Assembly: GCA_910583765.1 (NCBI GenBank)
Contig: CAJTYS010000004.1
Span: 84,947 to 148,946, forward strand
Reading direction: 5' to 3'
Length of the DNA: 64,000 nt
Source: an uncultured Eubacteriales bacterium
GTDB taxonomy: Bacteria; Bacillota; Clostridia; Peptostreptococcales; Anaerovoracaceae
In this document: positions 1 to 6,561 of the stretch, one piece after another
Position numbering within the stretch: position 1 is the stretch's first letter
Layout: every line of letters starts with the position of its first letter
Translations under genes and position numbers: made by a program
The notes under the pieces: generated by a model
What the model saw: only the letters and a program-made list of their open reading frames with translations
The model's database searches: none
Told to the model about the DNA's origin: nothing

Positions 1-17
1 TATCCAAGCATTGTCAT
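1..17 (-). CDS. Start of a gene cut by the window edge, possibly aldehyde:ferredoxin oxidoreductase
   Basis: Seen: an ATG at 15-17 on the minus strand follows a GGAGGGGGAG ribosome binding site just after the ferredoxin stop codon; only Met-Thr-Met-Leu-Gly is visible before the edge. Known: tungsten aldehyde:ferredoxin oxidoreductases begin with a short segment containing a Gly-aromatic pair and often follow a polyferredoxin gene of exactly this kind. Inference: the gene is such an oxidoreductase. Five residues cannot prove it; the neighbouring ferredoxin and the tungstate transporter elsewhere in the window are the main support. Confidence 0.35.
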
Positions 18-32
18 ATTGATCTCCCCCTC

Positions 33-419
33 CTATTCAAACGTCAGCGCGTTCTGCGGACATGTTTTCACGCAAGTCGGGTCGCCTTTGCAGGTATCGC
101 AGATATACGCTTTTTCATCTCTGATTTTTACTACATGTTTTGGACATTTGTCAGCACACGCGCCGCAGCCGATGCATACGTCCATGTCCACCTGTATGTA
201 TTCGCCGATCTTGATCGCGTCCACTGGGCACGCTTTCGCGCACATGCCGCACAAAATGCAGAAATGGTCGTTGTACTTGAGATTGCCGTTGTCATAGTAA
301 GTCTCTATGGCAATCCTCGCTTTGGAAGGGACATATTCGCCTTCCTTCATGGCTGAACAGACCTGCGCGCACAGCTGGCAGCCAATACATTTTTCCTTGG
401 CAAACTTCAGTCTTTTCAT
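33..419 (-). CDS. Four-cluster 4Fe-4S ferredoxin, probable electron partner of a tungsten oxidoreductase
   Basis: A 128-residue cytoplasmic electron carrier. Sixteen cysteines form four groups: C-x2-C-x2-C-x3-C near residues 12-22, two classical C-x2-C-x2-C-x3-C-P motifs in the middle, and a C-x2-C-x5-C-x3-C-P motif near the end, so four [4Fe-4S] clusters are expected. This arrangement is typical of HycB/CooF-like ferredoxins and those encoded beside aldehyde:ferredoxin oxidoreductases. The ATG has an AAAGGAG site a few bases upstream. The next gene starts 15 bases after its stop, so the two are co-transcribed. A structured leader with a terminator precedes it, suggesting control by attenuation. 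The class of partner enzyme is inferred. Confidence 0.9.
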   Translation of the reverse strand: MKRLKFAKEKCIGCQLCAQVCSAMKEGEYVPSKARIAIETYYDNGNLKYNDHFCILCGMCAKACPVDAIKIGEYIQVDMDVCIGCGACADKCPKHVVKIRDEKAYICDTCKGDPTCVKTCPQNALTFE

Positions 420-473
420 TTACTTCTCTCCTTTTTTCACTAATCGCACGAACCTTACTTTTTCTTACGTAAC

Positions 474-610
474 AAAAAAGCAAAGTAAAGCCGTGGCTGC
501 CTTAGCAGCCGTTAGACTCTCCTTTGCACAATGGCAGGCAATAAAATCGCTCTTATTACCCTGACGTCTCCGCCGGCACAGGGTGTCATGCGGAGATTCG
601 GAGTTATTTG
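474..610 (-). ncRNA. Structured leader RNA with intrinsic terminator, candidate Moco/Tuco-type riboswitch
   Basis: Seen on the minus strand: a 7-bp stem pairs 596-590 with 573-567; inside its loop, ACCCTG (584-579) can pair with CAGGGT (563-558), giving an H-type pseudoknot. A GGCTGC-TAAG-GCAGCC hairpin follows, enclosed by GCAAAG (527-522) and CTTTGC (485-480), then a run of six T. The leader ends about 55 bases before the ferredoxin start. A TATAAT sits at 645-640 upstream. Inference: a metal- or cofactor-sensing riboswitch acting by termination; tungsten/molybdenum cofactor is suggested only by the downstream genes. The class is not certain. Confidence 0.5.
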
Positions 611-630
611 CTTGTTCAGATTTGAAATCT

Positions 631-830
631 GATGCATTCATTATACCATGGATTTCCTTTGAAAATACAATGGGATCCATGATTCAATGAATACTTCCTT
701 ACGGCAACGCCATTTCAATCTGATGTATTCATTATACTGCGAATCTCCTTTGAAAATAAAATCTAAATTCGCAATTCAATGAATACTTCCTTGCGGCAAC
801 GCCGTTTCAATCTGATGTATTCATTATACA
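631..830. repeat. 92-bp-period structured tandem repeat, two full units and a partial one
   Basis: Units start at 681 and 773, exactly 92 bp apart, with a degraded half-unit to the left. Each unit has hairpin B, arms AATGAATAC and GTATTCATT (686-694 with 725-733; 778-786 with 817-825) around a small GGC-AAC-GCC hairpin. Between units lies hairpin A with a 7-bp stem: CATGGAT/ATCCATG (647-653 with 675-681) and TGCGAAT/ATTCGCA (738-744 with 767-773). The stem sequence changes but pairing is kept. The same family occurs at 52.6-53.0 kb. No open reading frame is evident inside. Function unknown. Confidence 0.85.
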
Positions 831-907
831 TTAGCCCGTTGCGCTTTGTCAATTCTTTATCAATTCCTTTTTCCACCGGAATTGGTATGAAATCAACGCG
901 ACTACTC

Positions 908-2095
908 TTACAACCCGTATTCTGCCGCTAGTTTCTTGAATCCTGGCAGGGAGTTGACAATGGTTTCATAGGAAACGCAGTAAGCCAGCCTGACGTATCC
1001 TGGTCCGGCGAAGGCGCTGCCCGGCACCATGAGGATATTGTATTTCTTCGCTGCCTGGCAGAATTCTTCTTCCTTTTCCACCGGCGATTTCACAAAGAGA
1101 TAAAACGCGCCCTGAGGCATGACGCAGGAAAAGCCGCATTCTGTCAGCCCTTCATAAAGAGCCTTCCTATTTTTATCATAGTAATCCAGATCCACTTTCG
1201 CGTCCACGCATTTGGCGATCACTTTTTGCTGCAAAGATGGGGCGTTGACACAGCCGATGATCCGATTGGCGTTGGACGCAGTGTCAAAGACCAGTTCGCT
1301 TTCTTCCAGTTCATCAGGGATCACCAGATAGCCGATCCGTTCCCCTGGCAGGGACAAGGACTTGCTGTAGGAATAGGCCACAATGGTGTTGGCATAATAC
1401 TTTGTCACATAAGGCACCTGGACGCCATCATAGGCCAGCTCCCGATAAGGTTCGTCCGCGATGATGAAAATGGTCCGCCCCAGTTCCTTCTGCTTTTTCT
1501 CTAAAACAGCAGCAATGCCCTTGATGGTTTCTTCCGAGTAAACCACGCCCGTTGGGTTATGAGGCGAGTTGACGAGAACGACCCTGGTTTTGTCCGTGAT
1601 ACAGGCTTCAAAAGCAGCCAGATCAGGCTGGAATGTGGTTTTGTCCGTTTCTGCCTGCACCACCACGCCATCGAAATTATTCACGTACCAATTGTATTCC
1701 AGGAAATATGGCTTGAAGATCACCACTTCTTCCCCTGGGTTGAGAATGGTTTTCAGGGCAACGTTCAGGCCGCTGGCCGCGCCCACTGTCATGAGGATAT
1801 TTTTCGCGGAAAAAGCCGTTCCCTGGGTTTTATTGATGTGTTCTGCTATGGTCTGCCGCACATCTTCAAAGCCCGCGTTGCTCATATATCCATGCAGGAT
1901 CAAATCCGGCTCTTCATCTACAATGTCTTTGATCGCTTTGTTCACTTCCGGCGGCGTAGGCGCGTCTGGGTTTCCCAGGCTAAAATCAAACACATTTTCC
2001 CTGCCGTATTTTGCCCGCATTTTCGCTCCTTCTTCAAACATGGTGCGAATGGCGGAGTTGTTTTCCATCAAGGGTTTCATTTTTTCTGAAATCAT
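908..2095 (-). CDS. Pyridoxal-phosphate aminotransferase, class I/II
   Basis: A 395-residue fold-type I aminotransferase, the usual length for the aspartate aminotransferase superfamily. The PLP lysine is Lys245 in an SYSKSLSLPGER context; NPTG at 180-183 and DEPY at 214-217 are the other cofactor-binding motifs. It transfers amino groups between an amino acid and a 2-oxoacid in the cytoplasm; the specific substrate cannot be read from the sequence. It is the last gene of a tight operon behind an ornithine-cyclodeaminase-like gene (12-base gap), serS and glutamine synthetase, which points to amino-acid nitrogen metabolism. The ATG has an AGGAGG-like site at the end of the upstream gene. Confidence 0.92.
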   Translation of the reverse strand: MISEKMKPLMENNSAIRTMFEEGAKMRAKYGRENVFDFSLGNPDAPTPPEVNKAIKDIVDEEPDLILHGYMSNAGFEDVRQTIAEHINKTQGTAFSAKNILMTVGAASGLNVALKTILNPGEEVVIFKPYFLEYNWYVNNFDGVVVQAETDKTTFQPDLAAFEACITDKTRVVLVNSPHNPTGVVYSEETIKGIAAVLEKKQKELGRTIFIIADEPYRELAYDGVQVPYVTKYYANTIVAYSYSKSLSLPGERIGYLVIPDELEESELVFDTASNANRIIGCVNAPSLQQKVIAKCVDAKVDLDYYDKNRKALYEGLTECGFSCVMPQGAFYLFVKSPVEKEEEFCQAAKKYNILMVPGSAFAGPGYVRLAYCVSYETIVNSLPGFKKLAAEYGL

Positions 2096-2107
2096 TTTTA
2101 TTTCCTC

Positions 2108-3196
2108 CTACAAGTTCAGGCCTTTGGCCAGGTTGCAGACAAAGTCCTGCACATTGGTGACAATGCCTCTGGCAGCTAAACTGCCTCTGTCTCCTAGTTT
2201 GTTCACCGCAAACTCAGAAGTGTCGATGGTGTAAAAGTAGATCTGCCGAATGGTGCCATCTTCCATGACTCTGTAATTCGGCGTCATGTTTCCTGTTGCG
2301 ATGGTATGGAGCACAGTCGCCATGCCAATGACTGTGGTAGCCTTGCGTACATGGCTCCTTACTGCGTCCTGTCCCACATAAGTATGTTCGTACACCTCGG
2401 GCAGCGGCCCGTCATCCCGCAAAGAACCGTTGAGCACATAGGGAACCCCATGCTTCACGCAGCTGTACATGATACCTTCCTCAATTCCTTCCTTTTCCAG
2501 AAAAGCGGGAATGGATCCGTGCAGGTTGACCTTATTGATGGTGTCAATATGATTGTAATGCCCGTTAAAATGCGGCCGCTGGGTCCTGATATCCTGGCCC
2601 AAGGCTGTTCCTAACAGGCTGGCTTCCAGGTCGTGAGTGGCCAGCGCGTTTCCTGCCAGCAGCGCGTTCACATAGCCTTCTGCGATCAGCTTTGAAAACG
2701 CAGACCGTGCCTCTGCGTCAAAGGCGCAGGCAGGTCCAAGGACCCACACGATATAGCCGTTCTTTCTTTCATGCCGCAGCAAGTCATAAAGCTGTTCATA
2801 ATCATAGGAAAAAGCGGTTTCTCTGCTGCGGCTCTGACGGAAAGAAAAGGGCGCGTCTTTGTTTTCGTCCCTAGCAAAGCAGTCCGCATGGACATAAATC
2901 CCGTCTTCACAGTCTTCTGTTCTGCCCACCACGATCCGGTCTCCCTGCTTCACGTTTCGGAATTCCCGCACATGGATCTTTCCATTTTCATAGACAGCCA
3001 CGCAGTCCATCCTGGAATCCTCGGCCAAGAGCCAGTTTCCATCGATTTTAAAATACTCTGGAAAAATCGAGGTGGCGTGAAATCCTTCAGGCGCGGTCAT
3101 GTCTTTTGGCGCGAACTGGAGCCGCGCGTCCGGCGCTTTGGTGAATTTCTCTATACTAAAATCAGGTTCTATATATTGTCGTAATTGAAAACTCAT
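2108..3196 (-). CDS. Archaeal-type ornithine cyclodeaminase-like protein (LOR/SDH domain, TIGR00300-like)
   Basis: A 362-residue cytoplasmic protein resembling the LOR/SDH conserved-region family, which includes archaeal ornithine cyclodeaminases and the C-terminal half of cyanobacterial arginine dihydrolase. Recognisable stretches are the GPACAFD segment near residue 155, the ALLAGNALATHDLEASLLGT segment around 180-197, and the following HYNHIDTINKV motif, which form the NAD-binding core in that family. Known members convert ornithine to proline and ammonia. Gene order with glutamine synthetase upstream and an aminotransferase downstream fits ammonia handling. Family membership is fairly sure; the substrate is inferred. 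Confidence 0.72.
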   Translation of the reverse strand: MSFQLRQYIEPDFSIEKFTKAPDARLQFAPKDMTAPEGFHATSIFPEYFKIDGNWLLAEDSRMDCVAVYENGKIHVREFRNVKQGDRIVVGRTEDCEDGIYVHADCFARDENKDAPFSFRQSRSRETAFSYDYEQLYDLLRHERKNGYIVWVLGPACAFDAEARSAFSKLIAEGYVNALLAGNALATHDLEASLLGTALGQDIRTQRPHFNGHYNHIDTINKVNLHGSIPAFLEKEGIEEGIMYSCVKHGVPYVLNGSLRDDGPLPEVYEHTYVGQDAVRSHVRKATTVIGMATVLHTIATGNMTPNYRVMEDGTIRQIYFYTIDTSEFAVNKLGDRGSLAARGIVTNVQDFVCNLAKGLNL

Positions 3197-3205
3197 TTTT
3201 TCTCC

Positions 3206-4480
3206 TTATTTCGTGATCTTGTCTATGCCCATGTAAGGCCGCAATGCTTCTGGAATCACCACCGAGCCGTCTGCCTGCTGATAATTTTCTAAAATCGCGG
3301 CCACGGTCCGTCCCACTGCCAGGCCGGAGCCATTGAGGGTATGAACGAATTCCGGTTTACCCTTTTCCTGTGGGCGGAAACGGATATTGCCTCTTCTGGC
3401 CTGATAGCTTTCAAAATTGCTGCAGGAAGAAATCTCCACATACCTTCCATAGCTTGGCATCCACACTTCGATATCATAAGTCATGGCAGAAGAAAATCCC
3501 AGGTCTCCTGTGGAAAGCCTCACTACGCGATAAGGAATCTCCAATCTCTTGAGGACTTCCTCGGCAGCAGCGGTCAGCAGCTCCAATTCCTTGTAGGATT
3601 CTTTTGGATCCACGAATTTCACTAATTCCACTTTGTTGAATTGATGCTGGCGGATCAGGCCTCTGGTGTCCCTTCCCGCGGAGCCGGCTTCTTTGCGGAA
3701 GCAAGGCGTATAAGCTGTATAGTACACAGGCAGCTCATCATAGCTCATGATCTCATTCATGCGCAGATTGGTCACTGGGACTTCTGCTGTTGGTATGAGG
3801 AAAAAGTCTTTTGCTGGAACGTGGAACATGTCATCTTCAAATTTCGGCAGCTGACCTGTCCCAGTCATCGCATCTCTGTTTACCATGAACGGCGGCAGGA
3901 TCTCTGTGAAGCCATGCTCTTCTGTATGAAGGTTCAGCATGAAATTGATCACAGACCGTTCCAGCCTGGCTCCCAATCCCTTGTATACGGTAAAGCGGGT
4001 GCCGGAAATTTTAGCTGCCCGCTCAAAGTCCAGAATATCCAGGTCCTGACCCACGTCCCAGTGGGCTTTCTGCTCAAAGTCGAATTCCCTTGGTTCTCCC
4101 CATTTACGAAGCTCCACGTTGGCGCTGTCATCCACGCCCACCTGCACATCTGGATGTGGAGTGTTGGGGATGTTCAGCAATGCGTCACGCAGCTGGGCTT
4201 CCACTTCGCTGACTTCTGCGTCCAGTTCCTTGATCTCTTCTGAAAGCGTCTTCAATTCCTTCATCAATTCAGTCGTGTCTTCCCCTGCTTTTTTCATCTT
4301 TGGGATTTGTTTGGAAGCAGTGCTCTGCTTGTTTTTCATCTGCTCTACTTTCGCCAGGGTCTCTCTTCTCTTTTTGTCGTATTCCAAAACCTTGTCAATT
4401 CCGAAATCTCCCTGTCCTCTGGATTCCACTGCTTTTTTTACGTTTTCAAAATCTTCTCTTATTCTTTTGATGTCTAACAT
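3206..4480 (-). CDS. serS: Seryl-tRNA synthetase
   Basis: A 424-residue class II aminoacyl-tRNA synthetase that charges tRNA-Ser. The N-terminal third is a long charged coiled coil (about residues 25-100), the tRNA-binding arm. The catalytic part contains motif 2 (FRKEAGSAGRDTRGL, near residue 265) and motif 3 with GSGLAVGRT near 390. Length and domain order match bacterial SerRS. It starts nine bases after the glutamine synthetase stop and ends nine bases before the cyclodeaminase-like gene, so a housekeeping gene is embedded in an amino-acid operon. No T-box leader can be present because there is no room upstream. Confidence 0.97.
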   Translation of the reverse strand: MLDIKRIREDFENVKKAVESRGQGDFGIDKVLEYDKKRRETLAKVEQMKNKQSTASKQIPKMKKAGEDTTELMKELKTLSEEIKELDAEVSEVEAQLRDALLNIPNTPHPDVQVGVDDSANVELRKWGEPREFDFEQKAHWDVGQDLDILDFERAAKISGTRFTVYKGLGARLERSVINFMLNLHTEEHGFTEILPPFMVNRDAMTGTGQLPKFEDDMFHVPAKDFFLIPTAEVPVTNLRMNEIMSYDELPVYYTAYTPCFRKEAGSAGRDTRGLIRQHQFNKVELVKFVDPKESYKELELLTAAAEEVLKRLEIPYRVVRLSTGDLGFSSAMTYDIEVWMPSYGRYVEISSCSNFESYQARRGNIRFRPQEKGKPEFVHTLNGSGLAVGRTVAAILENYQQADGSVVIPEALRPYMGIDKITK

Positions 4481-4489
4481 AGCCCACTC

Positions 4490-6415
4490 CTAAAATAAAT
4501 TTTTCTTGTAGATAATATATTGGTTTCTCAATTCTTCCACTTGCTCCTGCATCTCAATCTGCAGGTTGGAGGCTGTGACGTAATCCCGCTCATCCAATGC
4601 TCTGACGATTTTTGTCAGCAAACACTTTTCGTTGAGCTTGTCTTTGCCCAGGTGGTTGCGTATGGTGTTGATTTTCTCCCAGTATACCACATCATAGTCC
4701 ACGCAGTCACTATCCGCGTGACATTTCACACAATGACGGATCAGCTCCATGGTGTTAGGAACGATCCGGTTGTGCAGCTCTGTGGCCCATTGCGCCAGGA
4801 TCGCCTCTTTGTAAGATTCCAGGGTGATGGGTGTCATGACATCGTCACGCTGGAACACTTTCAGCTTGTCAGGATGCTCTTCAAAGGCACAGATGTTTTC
4901 CCACACAGTCCTGGGCACTGACCCAAAGAGGCGGTTTCGCTCTTCTTCTGTGTATTCTTCAAACACATCTTCTTCGCTCCGGTAGATACGATCCTGATCC
5001 AGGTAAAAATCTTCTTCTCCGTATGCTTTGGATATGGAAGCTTCCAATTCCTTCGGCGTTTTGCCTGCTTCCAGAGCAGCTTTGATCCCGTCGAGCATGG
5101 CCATGTAGGATGCGGCCAGCACCAGATAGGTGTTGCTCTTTGGGTTGGGCGCTCTCAGTTCAAAACGAGTGGCAAGAGGATTTGCCACGTCCCGCACCAG
5201 GCCTACCAGAACGGTCCTGTTTCTGGAAGGCAGCTCCACGCCATGGCCTAAGGAAGTCACTACGCAGACCGGCGCTTCATAGCCTGGCTTTAATCGATTG
5301 AAGGCGTCATTGGTGGCGCTGACAAAAGGATTGATGACTTCATAATTCTTCAAGATGCCCATGAGCGCGCCAAAGCCAATGGGACTGAGGAATTCTTTGC
5401 TCATGTCCTTGGCAGCGAACAGGTTGACTCTGCGGCCGTCCTTTAGCTTTGCCGCCAGCCCCATGTGGGTATGTTCGCCGCTGCCGGCCACGCCTTCCAT
5501 AGGCTTTGCCATGAAAGTGACATCCAAGCCGTGGAGCCGGAAAATATCCCGCACTACGTATTTAATATGGTTTTCATTGTCTGCGGCCTGGATCGCTGTA
5601 GAAAATTTCCAGTCAATCTCTAGCTGCTCCATGACATGGTCGTAGTTTCCAGAGTTTCCAATCTTCGCTTTGACGCCGCCCACTTCCTTGTGGCCCATTT
5701 CCATTTCCACGCCATAATGATCCAAGACCAGCATCACCTCTTCCAGCGCGGTCCTCACAGGGCCGGTGGTTCTCTTCCAATACTGTTCTTTCAGGATCTG
5801 AGCCGTGGAAAGCTGCTCTCTGTCCGCTTCATCATCTGGCGTTTTTACCCAGAATTCCAGCTCCGTGGCTGCCGTGATCTCTAGTTTTTCGATCTCATCC
5901 ACGCTATTGATGTCCAAATATTGGAACACATAAGGATGTGCCTTGATGATCTGGAAAAGCTCACGCTTGAAATTCACGATCGCATCCCGCAGAATCACTC
6001 GGGAACCCACCTCTGCCACATCGTTATGTACCAGGAAAGAAGGAATCCGCAGTGTCCCTACAGGCAGTCCAGTTTCCCGATCCACATTTTTGAAGTTGTG
6101 ATCCACGTACCAGTTGACTTCTGTGTCTGGTATGATATCCACTTTCGCGTTGTTCAGCTTTGCGATCTTAGGGAGCACAACGCTGGACCCATCAGTCTGG
6201 ACACCGGATGTCAAAAATTTCTCCATGTCTTGGATAAAGAGCTCCACTGGGATCTTTTCATCTGTATCGTGTCCGCCCACATCGATCCCCACCAAAGAAA
6301 CAAAGCGCACCTCTGGGTGAGCCCGCAGCGCTGCTGTGATTTCCTCCGGTGAATGATTGTCTGCTGGTATGGTAAACAGCATTTTCTTTAGGTCAAAGTC
6401 AAATAGATCCTGCAT
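4490..6415 (-). CDS. Glutamine synthetase, long form
   Basis: Makes glutamine from glutamate, ammonia and ATP. At 641 residues it is much longer than the 440-470-residue GlnA; the catalytic domain spans roughly 1-460, with AATELEFWV (metal-binding glutamate), GVAGSGEHTHMGL (counterpart of the NGSGMHxH loop) and RFELRAPNPKSN. About 170 extra C-terminal residues are largely helical and charged. I chose ATG at 6415, spaced well from an AAAGGAG site, over a TTG four codons upstream that lies almost on that site. It is first in the operon with serS, the cyclodeaminase-like gene and the aminotransferase. Whether the enzyme is catalytic or a divergent paralogue cannot be settled here. Confidence 0.87.
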   Translation of the reverse strand: MQDLFDFDLKKMLFTIPADNHSPEEITAALRAHPEVRFVSLVGIDVGGHDTDEKIPVELFIQDMEKFLTSGVQTDGSSVVLPKIAKLNNAKVDIIPDTEVNWYVDHNFKNVDRETGLPVGTLRIPSFLVHNDVAEVGSRVILRDAIVNFKRELFQIIKAHPYVFQYLDINSVDEIEKLEITAATELEFWVKTPDDEADREQLSTAQILKEQYWKRTTGPVRTALEEVMLVLDHYGVEMEMGHKEVGGVKAKIGNSGNYDHVMEQLEIDWKFSTAIQAADNENHIKYVVRDIFRLHGLDVTFMAKPMEGVAGSGEHTHMGLAAKLKDGRRVNLFAAKDMSKEFLSPIGFGALMGILKNYEVINPFVSATNDAFNRLKPGYEAPVCVVTSLGHGVELPSRNRTVLVGLVRDVANPLATRFELRAPNPKSNTYLVLAASYMAMLDGIKAALEAGKTPKELEASISKAYGEEDFYLDQDRIYRSEEDVFEEYTEEERNRLFGSVPRTVWENICAFEEHPDKLKVFQRDDVMTPITLESYKEAILAQWATELHNRIVPNTMELIRHCVKCHADSDCVDYDVVYWEKINTIRNHLGKDKLNEKCLLTKIVRALDERDYVTASNLQIEMQEQVEELRNQYIIYKKNLF

Positions 6416-6485
6416 TGTCCGCAACACTCCTTTCGATTTCTAGTTTTATGCTCTAGTGCCATGCAATTGCTTTCTCAAACAGACC

Positions 6486-6527
6486 AGGACATTCCCTCTA
6501 CAAAACAGCCTGTAAAGAAAATGTCCT
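6486..6527. repeat. Inverted repeat between glutamine synthetase and the UPF0182 gene
   Basis: AGGACATT at 6486-6493 pairs with AATGTCCT at 6520-6527 around a 26-base loop. It lies upstream of glutamine synthetase and downstream of the UPF0182 gene. No clear T run follows in the minus direction, so it is a weak terminator candidate or an operator. I see no good sigma-A promoter beside it. Confidence 0.3.
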
Positions 6528-6561
6528 CTCAGTCCTTCTTATTTTTTCGTAGATTCAGGAT

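Noticed and set aside
631..830. Repeat array as a CRISPR
   Set aside because: The period is 92 bp with near-complete similarity across the whole unit; there are no unique 30-40 bp spacers and no cas genes in the window.
3206..4480. T-box riboswitch before serS or glnS
   Set aside because: serS starts nine bases after the preceding gene, and the short region before glnS holds a terminator and no T-box sequence.
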